64,000 nucleotides of DNA, from contig NZ_CP130565.1 in the NCBI RefSeq assembly GCF_030534335.1, positions 641,501-705,500 of the forward strand, written 5' to 3'. Positions 28,901 to 37,291 of the stretch are shown piece after piece (position 1 is the first letter of the stretch; each line of letters starts with the position of its first letter). A model generated the notes under the pieces. It was given only the letters and a program-made list of their open reading frames with translations, was not told the DNA's origin and did not search any database. Source of the stretch: Marivirga harenae. GTDB taxonomy: Bacteria; Bacteroidota; Bacteroidia; Cytophagales; Cyclobacteriaceae. A program made the translations under genes and the position numbers.

Positions 28901-29390
28901 CTTCACGCCTTATGAAGAATTGGCTCAAAAGTCGAGAAGAAGAGGTGCATGGTTTATGGAAGAGGAACACGTATTCCCTAAGCATGCTAAATTCATGAAA
29001 GATTTAGTAGAAGCAGATGGTATTGGCGGAGTAGGTAGCCACGGGCAACTGCAAGGCTTAGGATATCACTGGGAGCTATGGTCTGTTGCCAGCGGAGGCA
29101 TGACTACTATGGATGCTTTAAAAACTGCGACAATTCTAGGAGCAGAAGCATTAGGACTAGAAGGTGACTTAGGAAGTATAGAGGAAGGTAAATTAGCTGA
29201 TTTATTGATTATGGATAAAAATCCATTAGAAGAAATCAGAAATACCAATACCTTAACTCATGTGATCAAAAATGGTAGAGTTTATGATGCCGATACTTTG
29301 GATGAAGTTGCCCCAAATGAGAAAAAGGCAGAGAAATTTGAATGGCAGACTAAAAGGCCTGAGAATGTGCCGGGAATTCAGAAGGATTAA
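25950..29390 (+). CDS. Secreted TolB-type beta-propeller / amidohydrolase fusion protein
   Basis: 1146 residues with signal peptide (ALIAINFSAFAQ). Residues about 45-640 carry WD40/PD40 propeller repeats (SPDGKSIVFISDKSG, SPDGSQIVFSTWE and others) as in TolB. A Lys/Glu-rich linker (about 665-710) follows, then an amidohydrolase domain. Its metal site opens with VDTHAHMW (H791, H793), with later SIKMYLVG, GYPGHEHS and GVGSHGQLQG motifs and a closing EEGKLADLLIMDKNP strand. Such fusions are common in Bacteroidota as imidazolonepropionase-like amidohydrolases of unknown substrate. The N-terminal region is duplicated as a relic at 10709. A strong terminator follows. Confidence 0.9.
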   Translation: MKKYSTLSLLIALIAINFSAFAQEDEKADSTKKATKELPLEPERTIEFNTKEGTWLSVDVSPNGKTILFDMMGDIYSIPFTGGKATKITEGMAYDVHPRYSPDGKSIVFISDKSGSDNIWTMDLESEEMKQITKDDNQNYFSADWTPDGEYIVGSKGRRNAKLHIYHKEGGSGAQLIDKPDNLKATDPAISPDGTLIYFSQRRSAWNYNAQFPQYQIGTYDMEDGDMASITSRYGSAFTPTLSPDGKWLVYGTRFETETGLVRRNLTTGDEEWLAYPVQRDEQESIAPLGVYPAMSFTPDSKFIIATYGGKIHKIDINAKTASEIPFEVDLKLELGPRLKFEYPISDNKEAFVTQIRDGVPSPDETQLAFTALNRLYVMDLPEGEPKRLTKQNFTEAMPAWSPDGSQIVFSTWEEKEGGHLYKINSNGRGKPVKLTQNPALYLDPEWSYTQNRIVFNRGANQVYKDAIDPFGSLTMEDLAWISAEGGKVTLIDKAKGRSTPHFSKVSDRIYLNHGSKGLISIRWDGTDEKEHLQLTGITTYGSSIDMIHAHDGSHNILPGDEKAWRENNKASKPSEIRISPDGETALAKINNDVYSVTIPKYGQTPKISLAKADNAAFPAMKLTVMGGEFPAWSGDSKKVHWSLGTSHFIYDLAAGKAYADSVATAKKEAAKKKEEEKEEDKDSEEDKEEEDKEEKADEKKDKEEKEEGFTAKEIKVKVAYEKDIPEGTILLKGARIITMTDQGVIENGDILIENNRITAVGESGSLEVPKGAKTIEAGGKTITPGFVDTHAHMWPNWGLHKNQVWIYSANLAYGVTTTRDPQTATTDVLTYSDMVNSGMIHGPRVYSTGPGVGYWMYKIKSLEHAKEVLKQYSEYYDTKSIKMYLVGNRQQRQWIIMAAKELELMPTTEGGLDYKLNMTQLLDGYPGHEHSLPIVGIYKDAVQTIAESKMAVTPTLLVSYGGPWAEEFYYATEDVYHDEKLQYFTPYEELAQKSRRRGAWFMEEEHVFPKHAKFMKDLVEADGIGGVGSHGQLQGLGYHWELWSVASGGMTTMDALKTATILGAEALGLEGDLGSIEEGKLADLLIMDKNPLEEIRNTNTLTHVIKNGRVYDADTLDEVAPNEKKAEKFEWQTKRPENVPGIQKD

Positions 29391-29818
29391 AATTTGATCT
29401 TAAAATAAATTCAAAAGGGATTCTGGTGTTAGATCAGAATCCCTTTTTTTGTTGTTACTATAAATAGGGCCCTTTCGGTAAATAAAAAACGATATTAATG
29501 TAGCTTTAAATATACTTAAAGACTTTTTATTTTGAATCTAAGTCATATATAAAACCTCAAAATTAAATCTTTTGATTGAAATTTGAGGTTTTAGAGATAT
29601 TTGAAAATACTATTTCCCAAATTATACTTTGTACTTATCTACCTTTCTTTTTGATTGAACAAAAAGAAATAAAAATTCAAGACAAAACAATGCTTCTACG
29701 CACTCCCCAACCTTGGCCCGCTGTTTTGTCCTCCCTCCCGCTCCCTCCGAGCAAAGATTATTTGGCTTTCAAGCTATGCGGTATTTATCAAGAGTTCCCT
29801 AAGTACTAATCAAAAAAA
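29391..29818. other. Gene-free spacer with terminator and dispersed-repeat-like stretch
   Basis: After the terminator, 29575-29690 shares phrases with 12985-13265 (tttgaggttttaga, tcaaattatacttttgta-like, a gaacaaaaagaaataaaaattcaagacaaaa tract). An open frame at 29576-29809 has no protein-like character. It is probably a decayed extragenic repeat unit. Confidence 0.45.
29413..29450 (+). terminator. Intrinsic terminator after the amidohydrolase gene
   Basis: A 13-bp stem (29413-29425 with 29435-29447, core agggattctg / cagaatccct) and a run of T residues, 22 bp after the stop. Confidence 0.9.
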
Positions 29819-30646
29819 TTAAGAAAGTACCGCAGAAAACTGATCCTTCTGATGGTCATTTGAAACTTCACTTGAGCTCATCACCTTAAAAATCATCACA
29901 AGCATTAAAATTTCAAATACAGTTAAAGTAAAGAGTGCAGGAATTGCCATTAAGACACTTACAAATCCTAAGCCTGTGACAATACCAAAGATCCCAGTCA
30001 CCAATGAAAGTGTACCCAAGGATTTTTGTTTTAAAGCAAAAGCTGTCCCTAATAACAAATAACCAATTCCAAAGATCACACTTCTCATGATCAACAGTGT
30101 TTCTACAGATAGATAGCCAGAATAAAACACAGCTATATCATTAATATTACTAATCAATATAAGTGCTATCATAAATAATGCACTAATCTTTAAAAAATCA
30201 TCATTTAATGCTTTCCCAATTAAAAAGAAGGAATAGTAAAAGAAAGCGAATGAAAGCATCACTCCAATTTTTACAAGGCTATAATTCAAGCCAGAGACAT
30301 CGCTCATACTTTCGTCATAAAAGCCGATTTCCATAAAGCCTTCGACAAATGATAGACATAGATAAATAATCCCTACAATTGCGCCCCACTTCAATAATGA
30401 CCTTTTACTTTCCAGTAAAACTGATAATTGATTTTTCTGCTCTTCTTTTAGATTCAGTTCAGAAAAGTCCACCTTTAGCACTTCCAAGATTGATTTTACG
30501 GTATAACTTCTTGGTAGCACCTCGCCCGCTTCAATTCTTTGAAGGGTACGAACATTTAAATTACATTTTTCTACAAGCTCTTCTTGCGTAAGTCCTTGTG
30601 CCTTTCTCCAATTTTGGATTTTATGGCCTAATTCAGGTTGTTTCAT
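29819..30646 (-). CDS. XRE-type helix-turn-helix protein with multi-spanning membrane domain
   Basis: I start at the ATG at 30646 (MKQPELGHKIQNWRKAQGLT); an upstream ATG at 30670 adds eight residues. Residues about 5-60 form a Cro/C1-type HTH (GLTQEELVEKCNLNVRTLQR, IEAGEVLPR). About six hydrophobic segments follow from residue 85 to 265, ending in a hydrophilic tail. HTH-XRE fused to a membrane domain is known in Bacteroidota and suggests a DNA-binding regulator held at the membrane. Signal and targets are unknown. The gene is convergent with the amidohydrolase gene. Confidence 0.82.
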   Translation of the reverse strand: MKQPELGHKIQNWRKAQGLTQEELVEKCNLNVRTLQRIEAGEVLPRSYTVKSILEVLKVDFSELNLKEEQKNQLSVLLESKRSLLKWGAIVGIIYLCLSFVEGFMEIGFYDESMSDVSGLNYSLVKIGVMLSFAFFYYSFFLIGKALNDDFLKISALFMIALILISNINDIAVFYSGYLSVETLLIMRSVIFGIGYLLLGTAFALKQKSLGTLSLVTGIFGIVTGLGFVSVLMAIPALFTLTVFEILMLVMIFKVMSSSEVSNDHQKDQFSAVLS

Positions 30647-30784
30647 ATTATATACTGTTTTGTTGACCATGGCAAGTAGCTTTTTTGTGCACTAAAATAA
30701 AATGAATTAATCAATATTAACCCCGACTTTTACACGACAATCTCCGTTAATCACTAATTTAAGCTATTTTAAACAATATTGAAC

Positions 30785-30818
30785 ATAAAAAAACCCTAAT
30801 TCATAATCGAATTAGGGT
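30785..30818 (-). terminator. Intrinsic terminator after the redoxin gene (minus strand)
   Basis: A perfect 10-bp stem (accctaattc 30793-30802 with gaattagggt 30809-30818). Read on the minus strand it is followed by T residues (the A-run at 30787-30793). It ends the alaS-gatB-redoxin unit. Confidence 0.88.
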
Positions 30819-30841
30819 CTGTAAATTAAGAAATTTAAATA

Positions 30842-31981
30842 TCAACTGGCTGGCTTTGGCTCTCCGTAAATTTCGGCAAGTTTCTCGTGTAACCTCTCTC
30901 CTCTTAGATTTTTAGCTACAATTTTTCCCTCGGGGTCCAGTAATAATGAATACGGAATACCATTGATTTTATATTCTTGTACTATTGGAGTTTGCCAAAA
31001 TTTCAACTCCGAAACCTGAGTCCATTGCAAATTATCTACTTCAATTGCCTTTAACCAATCTTCACGTTTTTTATCAAGGGAAACTCCTAAAATCTGGAAT
31101 CCTGCATCTTTATATTTGCTGTAAGCTTCTACAATGTTTGGATTTTCTTGTCGGCACGGCTTGCACCATGCAGCCCAAAAATCAACCAATACGTAATCTC
31201 CTCTGAAGTCTTTCAAACTTACCGTGTCTCCTTCAGGTGTTGGCATACTAAAATTAGGAGCTTGTGCTCCTACAGAAATCTTAGCCATCTCATCCATTTG
31301 CTGTTTATAAAAGGTAGCCATTTCGGAATTTGGATGTGCTGCTGCAATTTGATCTGCTACTTTTTTCATAAATTCAAAATCTTCATTTGGATTGAAAAAA
31401 TTCATTCCTTGAATAGCAGCCAAAGAAGGTAACATTTCCTCAATCTGTTTCTTGATATTTTCTTTCTTCTTTTCTTGCATCAAAAGGAAATCATCCTGGA
31501 TGTTCTTCATTTTTTCTTCATCCTGAGCATTTCTAGCAGCCATGAACTCTTTATTGATTTCTTCAACCTCTTTTTGTTGCTTCTTCATGATATCCTGCAG
31601 CTGGGTCATATACTCCATATCTTTTGAACCGGAAATCTCCAACTTACCATTTCTATCTGCACCATCAACGACCACTTTTAAATCATCTTCACTGACGATC
31701 AGGGTTGCTACCTGATTATTATAAAAATTCAATTGAAAAAATTCTGGACCTGTAACATCCACCGAAGTTTCAAAAGTATTATTGGCGTCCAAATAAAGGG
31801 TATCCACCACTTCTCTTTTACCAGCACTAATTTTAGCTAATGAAATCACACCCTGGTCCTGTGGATTCTCTACCGTACCACTAATCGTAACTCCTGACTT
31901 ATCTTCTTTTTCACTTCCGCAGGAAACAAAAAATAAAGCTGCAATAATAGCTAATGCACTATTTCTTAAGATAATCTTCAT
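30842..31981 (-). CDS. TlpA-like redoxin lipoprotein with DUF4369-like N-terminus
   Basis: The lipoprotein signal ends ALFFVSCG. Residues about 30-130 form a beta-rich DUF4369-type domain (VTISGTVENPQDQGVISLAK), then a charged helical middle (120-230, KKQQKEVEEINKEF and KKKENIKKQI). The C-terminal redoxin domain (about 240-375) has the active site WAAWCKPCRQE and the cis-Pro region NGIPYSLLLDPEG. It should act on disulfides in the periplasm. The start is only 3 bp after gatB, so it is probably expressed with alaS-gatB. It is distinct from the redoxin lipoprotein at 3500. Confidence 0.9.
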   Translation of the reverse strand: MKIILRNSALAIIAALFFVSCGSEKEDKSGVTISGTVENPQDQGVISLAKISAGKREVVDTLYLDANNTFETSVDVTGPEFFQLNFYNNQVATLIVSEDDLKVVVDGADRNGKLEISGSKDMEYMTQLQDIMKKQQKEVEEINKEFMAARNAQDEEKMKNIQDDFLLMQEKKKENIKKQIEEMLPSLAAIQGMNFFNPNEDFEFMKKVADQIAAAHPNSEMATFYKQQMDEMAKISVGAQAPNFSMPTPEGDTVSLKDFRGDYVLVDFWAAWCKPCRQENPNIVEAYSKYKDAGFQILGVSLDKKREDWLKAIEVDNLQWTQVSELKFWQTPIVQEYKINGIPYSLLLDPEGKIVAKNLRGERLHEKLAEIYGEPKPAS

Positions 31982-31984
31982 ATT

Positions 31985-33448
31985 CTATTTTAAAGTTTGT
32001 TGTAATAATTCATTTGTCTTTTTAGGATCTGCCTTGCCCTTGCTCCTTTTCATTACTTCGCCAACGAACAATCCTATTAATCCTTTTCTTCCAGATTTAT
32101 ATTCTTTCACTTTATCTGAAAGCTCACTTAATACTTCATCAATTATTGGCTGAATATTCTCAGACGAACTTTCTTGAATTAAGTTCTCTTCCTCTGCAAT
32201 AGCCTGAGCATCAGACCCCTGGTTTTCCAACATTTTACTAAAAATTTGCTGGTTTGCAATAGTATTACTCACTTTGCCTTCATCAACCAGTTTTATCAAT
32301 CCTGCTAATCGCTGCGGAGAGATAGAAAACTGATCAATACTTGAACCATGTTCGTTCAGGTACGACTTCACTGGCCCCATTACCAAATTAGATGCAGATT
32401 TGTAATTCTGGGTCTCTTTACAAAGTGCATCAAAATAAAGAGCTACTTCTTTTGAATCAATTAATACCTGCGCATCATAATCCGGAATACCATACTCAGT
32501 TACAAACTTCTGATATAGTTCACGTGGAAGTGCTGGCATCTGAGCTTTTATTTCATCAATCCAGTTCTCATCAACAATTAAGGGAGATAAGTCCGGCTCT
32601 GGGAAATAACGATAGTCATTCAATTCTTCTTTTGTCCTAAGGCTGGAAGTTGTTCCGCTGCCCGCATCAAAATCACGCGTTTCTGAGATGATAGTCTCTC
32701 CTTTTTCCAGCAAAAGAATTAGTCTTTCTGCTTCATGTTCAATAGCTCGATGTACATTTCTGATGGAGTTCATGTTTTTAACTTCTACCTTGCTTCCGTA
32801 TTGCTCGGCATCTTTCAACATCACAGAAACATTGGCATCGCATCTCAAGGAACCTTCTTCCATATTACCATCGCATATTTCTAGGTACCTCACCAGCTTT
32901 CTTACTTCTGTTAAAAAGGAGTAAGCTTCATCTGCACTTCGCAAATCTGGTTCAGTTACTATCTCAATCAAAGGAACTCCTGCTCTATTATAATCGACCA
33001 AAGTATCCATTGCATCTTCAGTATGGATTGATTTACCAGCATCTTCCTCCATGTGGATTCTATTCAATGCAATGGCTTTTTCTTCTATAGCACCTTTTGG
33101 CTTTATCCACACTTTGCCACCTACGCAAATTGGTGCTTTATCTTGAGTGACTTGATACCCTTTAGGCAAATCCGGATAGAAATAATTTTTTCTGGCAAAT
33201 ACATTTTCTTTTGTAATCTGGCAGTCACACGCCAATCCCATTTTGATGGCGTAATCCACAGCTTTTCTATTGAGCTTTGGTAAAGTGCCGGGATGACCCA
33301 ACGAAATTGGACTTATGTGAGTATTCGGACTTGCTCCAAATGCTGTTGAATCACCGCAAAACAATTTGCTTTCTGTTAGCAGCTGCGCATGAACTTCAAG
33401 CCCAATTACGACCGTATATTTATTTCTTATAGATTCGTCTAAAGACAT
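31985..33448 (-). CDS. gatB: Aspartyl/glutamyl-tRNA amidotransferase subunit B
   Basis: 487 residues, normal length for GatB. The N-terminus YTVVIGLEVHAQLLT, the LGHPGTLPKLN loop, KNYFYPDLPKGYQ and MEEDAGKSIH are invariant family signatures. The C-terminal 150 residues (from about 330) are the helical YqeY-like tRNA-binding part. GatCAB transamidates Glu-tRNA(Gln) or Asp-tRNA(Asn) in the cytosol. The gatA and gatC genes are not in this window. Four bases separate it from alaS upstream, so the two are surely co-transcribed. Confidence 0.97.
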   Translation of the reverse strand: MSLDESIRNKYTVVIGLEVHAQLLTESKLFCGDSTAFGASPNTHISPISLGHPGTLPKLNRKAVDYAIKMGLACDCQITKENVFARKNYFYPDLPKGYQVTQDKAPICVGGKVWIKPKGAIEEKAIALNRIHMEEDAGKSIHTEDAMDTLVDYNRAGVPLIEIVTEPDLRSADEAYSFLTEVRKLVRYLEICDGNMEEGSLRCDANVSVMLKDAEQYGSKVEVKNMNSIRNVHRAIEHEAERLILLLEKGETIISETRDFDAGSGTTSSLRTKEELNDYRYFPEPDLSPLIVDENWIDEIKAQMPALPRELYQKFVTEYGIPDYDAQVLIDSKEVALYFDALCKETQNYKSASNLVMGPVKSYLNEHGSSIDQFSISPQRLAGLIKLVDEGKVSNTIANQQIFSKMLENQGSDAQAIAEEENLIQESSSENIQPIIDEVLSELSDKVKEYKSGRKGLIGLFVGEVMKRSKGKADPKKTNELLQQTLK

Positions 33449-33452
33449 ATTT

Positions 33453-36083
33453 TTATAATTCCTTAGCCATAGTTTTGGCTTGTGCTACTACATCTGCTAA
33501 ACCTTCCAATTTCTTCCCACCTGCTGTGGCAAAAAAGGCCTGACCACCGCCTCCTCCTTGAATATTTTTAGCCAAATCTCTTATGATTTTTCCCGCATTC
33601 AAATCTTTGTTTTCAACCAAATTGTCTGAAATCACTACAGAAATCTGCGGTTTTCCATCGATCTCGCAAGCTAAAACTGCAAATAACGAATCGACCTCAT
33701 TTTTAAGCTCAAAGGATAATTTCTTTAAAGCATCGGCATTAGGCAAAGTAATCTCGCTGATGATCACTGTAATATCGCCTTTCTTCTCAGCATTTTTGAT
33801 TAACTCATCTTTCAATTGACCTGCCTGCTTTGATTGCTCCTTCTCCAAAGATTTTTGCAATTCATTCTTCTCTTTCATCAACTGCTCTACTGCCTGAGCC
33901 AAATCTTTCGGGCTTTTCAATAAAGCATTCACTTGCTTAAGAATTGCTTCTTGATTTAAGTGATATTCTTCTGCCTTTTCTCCTGTTACAGCTTCGATCC
34001 TTCTAATTCCAGCCGCTACAGAAGTTTCAGTGGTGATTTTAAATTGCCCTATATTTCCAGTAGCCGACACATGGACACCACCACAAAGCTCTACTGAATA
34101 ATTCGGATCGAATGTAATCATTCTTACATTATCTCCATATTTCTCTCCAAAGAGTGCCATAGCTCCTTTGGCTTTTGCTTCTTCAATAGGAATATTACGT
34201 TCCTCTTGTTGCGGAATGTTTTCCCTGATTTTTTCATTTACCCTGCGCTCCACTTTCAGTATTTCTTCATCAGTCATTTTAGAAAAATGAGAAAAATCGA
34301 AACGTAATATCTTGTCTGAAACGAAAGAACCCTTTTGTTGCACATGATCTCCTAAAATTTCCCTTAAGGCCGCATGTAAAAGGTGGGTAGCGGAATGATT
34401 ATAAACAATTTTCCTTCTGCGCTCATTATCTATTTCAGCATATACCTTAGCATCTAATCGCGAAGGAATTTTATCCACAAAATGAACAATCAAGTCGTTT
34501 TCCTTTTTGGTATCCAATACCTTAATGGTTTCATCTCCAATTTTGAGATTACCAGTATCACCTATTTGACCACCACTTTCCGCATAGAAAGGAGTTTTAT
34601 CTAGTACCACCTGAATTTGTTCTTTATTCTTAGTTTTTACAGCACGGTATCTTAAAATTTTGGCTTCCGATTTATTTTCATCGTACCCAACAAATTCTAC
34701 ATCACTGCCTTCGTTCACAATTTGCCAGTCGCCTGTTTCCATTTTAGCTGCTGATTTTGAGCGATTTTTTTGCTCATTCATTGCTTGCTCAAAGCCTTTT
34801 TCATCAACAGTTAATCCATTCTCTTTCGCAATCAATGCAGTTAAATCCAATGGAAAGCCATAAGTATCATACAATTCAAAAGCCACTGCACCAGAAATAG
34901 CTGATTTGCTACTTTGCGAAAGTTCGGCTTTTATGCTGTCCAATCTTCTCAATCCATTCTCCAATGTTCTTAAGAATGCTGTTTCTTCTTCTTTAACTAC
35001 TTTCTCGACTAATTCTTGCTGTGCTTTCAATTCAGGAAAAACCTCTTCAAACTGCTTGGCTAAAATTGAAACCAATTTATAAAGGAAAGGCTCTTTTAAA
35101 TCTAAGAAAGTATAGCCATAGCGGACTGCTCTTCTTAAAATTCTTCTAATTACATAGCCCGCTTTATTATTGGACGGCAATTGCCCATCAGAAATAGATA
35201 GGGAAATTGCTCTGATATGATCCACAATTACACGGAATGCAATGTCTATTTTGCTTAGTTCACCATACTTTTTTCCAGAAATCTTGGCCACCTCATCTAA
35301 TAAAGGAGTAAAAACATCTGTATCGTAATTAGATTTTTTATTTTGGATGGCCATGCAAATACGCTCAAAGCCCATACCCGTATCAATGTGTTTTGCCGGC
35401 AATGCATGCAAACTTCCATCGGCCTTCCTGTTGAATTGGATAAAAACCAAATTCCAAATTTCTACTACTAAGGGATGGTCATTATTCACCAAATCCTTCC
35501 CAGGTATTTTTGCTATATCCGCTTCATCTCTCAAATCCACATGAATTTCAGAAGCAGGACCACATGGACCGGTATCACCCATCTCCCAAAAATTATCACT
35601 TTTATCTCCTTTTAATATTCTGGATTCATCAATATGAGATTTCCAAAAATCATAAGCCTCTTGATCAAAGGGTATATTATCTGCTTTATCTCCTTCGAAG
35701 ACCGTTACATACAATCTTTCTTTCGGAAGCTTATAAACTTCGGTCAATAATTCCCAAGACCACGCTATAGCTTCCTTTTTGAAATAATCTCCAAACGACC
35801 AGTTTCCTAGCATTTCAAACATGGTATGATGGTAGGTATCATGACCTACTTCCTCCAAATCGTTATGTTTTCCAGAAACCCGAAGACATTTCTGTGTATC
35901 GGTTACCCTTGTTGCTTCAGCACTTTTATTTCCTAAAAAATAATCTTTAAACTGATTCATACCGGCATTGGTAAACATCAGAGTAGGGTCATCTTTGATC
36001 ACCATAGGCGCTGAGGGCACTATTTTGTGCTGCTTTTCTTGGAAGTAATTCAAGAACTTTTTACGTATCTCACTGGAAGTCAT
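33453..36083 (-). CDS. alaS: Alanyl-tRNA synthetase
   Basis: 876 residues, full length. The class II aminoacylation domain (residues 1-250; MTSSEIRKKFLNYF, FTNAGMNQFKDYFLG, GDTGPCGPASEIHVD) is followed by the editing domain with the zinc-binding HSATHLLHAAL helix and CGGVHVSATG. The C-Ala domain ends in GGGGGQAFFATAGG. It charges tRNA(Ala) in the cytosol and hydrolyses mischarged Ser- or Gly-tRNA(Ala). The gene is divergent from the M23 peptidase gene and leads the alaS-gatB-redoxin unit. Confidence 0.98.
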   Translation of the reverse strand: MTSSEIRKKFLNYFQEKQHKIVPSAPMVIKDDPTLMFTNAGMNQFKDYFLGNKSAEATRVTDTQKCLRVSGKHNDLEEVGHDTYHHTMFEMLGNWSFGDYFKKEAIAWSWELLTEVYKLPKERLYVTVFEGDKADNIPFDQEAYDFWKSHIDESRILKGDKSDNFWEMGDTGPCGPASEIHVDLRDEADIAKIPGKDLVNNDHPLVVEIWNLVFIQFNRKADGSLHALPAKHIDTGMGFERICMAIQNKKSNYDTDVFTPLLDEVAKISGKKYGELSKIDIAFRVIVDHIRAISLSISDGQLPSNNKAGYVIRRILRRAVRYGYTFLDLKEPFLYKLVSILAKQFEEVFPELKAQQELVEKVVKEEETAFLRTLENGLRRLDSIKAELSQSSKSAISGAVAFELYDTYGFPLDLTALIAKENGLTVDEKGFEQAMNEQKNRSKSAAKMETGDWQIVNEGSDVEFVGYDENKSEAKILRYRAVKTKNKEQIQVVLDKTPFYAESGGQIGDTGNLKIGDETIKVLDTKKENDLIVHFVDKIPSRLDAKVYAEIDNERRRKIVYNHSATHLLHAALREILGDHVQQKGSFVSDKILRFDFSHFSKMTDEEILKVERRVNEKIRENIPQQEERNIPIEEAKAKGAMALFGEKYGDNVRMITFDPNYSVELCGGVHVSATGNIGQFKITTETSVAAGIRRIEAVTGEKAEEYHLNQEAILKQVNALLKSPKDLAQAVEQLMKEKNELQKSLEKEQSKQAGQLKDELIKNAEKKGDITVIISEITLPNADALKKLSFELKNEVDSLFAVLACEIDGKPQISVVISDNLVENKDLNAGKIIRDLAKNIQGGGGGQAFFATAGGKKLEGLADVVAQAKTMAKEL

Positions 36084-36164
36084 GGAGTAAAGTATTTGTA
36101 TTTAATGTTTTACTTTAAAATAAAATGTTTATATTTGCTTTTATCAATGAGATTTATCAAAAAA

Positions 36165-36196
36165 TTTGATTTTTGATGAACCTTTGTGCAATTTTG
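36165..36196 (+). promoter_or_regulatory. Likely promoter of the M23 peptidase gene
   Basis: TTTG at 36165-36168 and CAATTTTG at 36189-36196, 20 bp apart, fit the Bacteroidota -33/-7 pattern except for C in place of T at the first position. It lies about 55 bp before the ATG at 36251. An exact TATATTTG at 36130-36137 is an alternative -7 element. Confidence 0.45.
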
Positions 36197-36250
36197 CGGA
36201 TTAAAGAATCCGAATACAAAATTAGAAGTTTTTAACGAGTCTAAAACGGA

Positions 36251-37228
36251 ATGGCAAGAATTAAATACTATTACGACACCGAAACTTGCAGATATGAGCG
36301 AGTTAAGGTTTCAAAGTGGGACATATTTTTAAACTTATTAGGCTTTTTGTCTGTAGCTTTAATTTTAGCAGTCGGAATTATTATTGTTTATAATTCATAT
36401 TTCGACTCTCCAAAGGAGGCTCAACTCAAAAAAGAAAATAAAGAACTCCAATTCTATTATGAAATGATGGAAAAGGAAGTTAATAATGTTCAAAAGGTTT
36501 TATCGTCTTTACAAGAGCGAGATGATGAAGTTTACCGAAATATAATGGGTGCTGAACCCATCCCATCTAGCATCAGAAGCGCAGGTGTTGGTGGCGCAGA
36601 AAGATATAAAAACATCATTGAAAGTGAATTAGAACGTGAAAATTTAATTCTCGGGATGATGCAAGATTTGGATAAGGTGAAGAAGCAAATGTACATTCAG
36701 ACCAAATCATATGATGAAATCTTGGAATTAGCAGAAAATAAAGAGGAAATGATGGCCTCGATTCCAGCTATCCAACCTATTCCCAATAAAGAATTAAAAA
36801 GGTTAGCTTCAGGATATGGGATGAGAATGCATCCGATTTTGAAAGTAGTAAGAATGCACGAAGGTTGTGATTTCTCTGCCCCAAGAGGAACTCCAATCTA
36901 TTCCACAGGTGACGGAGAGGTTGTTCTAGTCAGAACTACGTTTGGTGGTTTTGGAAAATTAGTTGTAATAGATCATGGTTTCGGCTTTGTAACGAAATAT
37001 GCTCACATGTCATCATTTAATGTGAAAATAGGTGATAAGGTCAAAAGAGGAGATTGCATAGGATTTGTTGGGACAACAGGAACTTCAACCGCACCTCACT
37101 TACACTACGAAATCCATAAAGACAACAAACCCATTAATCCTGTACACTACTTCTACCAAGATGTATCGGATGAGGAATATGAAAAATTGTTAGAGCTTTC
37201 ATCTAGAGAAAATCAATCGTTAGGATAA
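36251..37228 (+). CDS. M23 family metallopeptidase, membrane-anchored
   Basis: 325 residues. One transmembrane helix (about 25-50) places the catalytic part in the periplasm. A coiled coil follows (about 58-95 and 120-160), then a LytM/M23 domain (about 195-300) with H203-x-x-x-D207 in HEGCDF and H283-L-H285. These are the zinc ligands and catalytic His of active lysostaphin-type endopeptidases, so it should cleave peptidoglycan cross-links, unlike degenerate EnvC/NlpD types. The coiled coil plus M23 pattern is typical of cell-separation or envelope-growth enzymes in Bacteroidota. Confidence 0.93.
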   Translation: MARIKYYYDTETCRYERVKVSKWDIFLNLLGFLSVALILAVGIIIVYNSYFDSPKEAQLKKENKELQFYYEMMEKEVNNVQKVLSSLQERDDEVYRNIMGAEPIPSSIRSAGVGGAERYKNIIESELERENLILGMMQDLDKVKKQMYIQTKSYDEILELAENKEEMMASIPAIQPIPNKELKRLASGYGMRMHPILKVVRMHEGCDFSAPRGTPIYSTGDGEVVLVRTTFGGFGKLVVIDHGFGFVTKYAHMSSFNVKIGDKVKRGDCIGFVGTTGTSTAPHLHYEIHKDNKPINPVHYFYQDVSDEEYEKLLELSSRENQSLG

Positions 37229-37250
37229 TCTTTAAAGAAATTGAAAATTT

Positions 37251-37278
37251 AAAAAGCAGTCAATAGGCTGCTTTTTTT
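37251..37278 (+). terminator. Intrinsic terminator after the M23 gene
   Basis: AAAAGCAG (37252-37259) pairs with CTGCTTTT (about 37268-37275) across an 8-nt loop, with a T-run, 23 bp after the stop. The following CapA gene starts 13 bp later and so may depend on readthrough or its own promoter. Confidence 0.75.
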
Positions 37279-37291
37279 AGCCTCAGTCCGT

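Noticed and set aside
29576-29809. Open frame of 77 codons (plus strand)
   Set aside because: It lies in the stretch that resembles the repeat at 12985-13265 and has no protein-like pattern.
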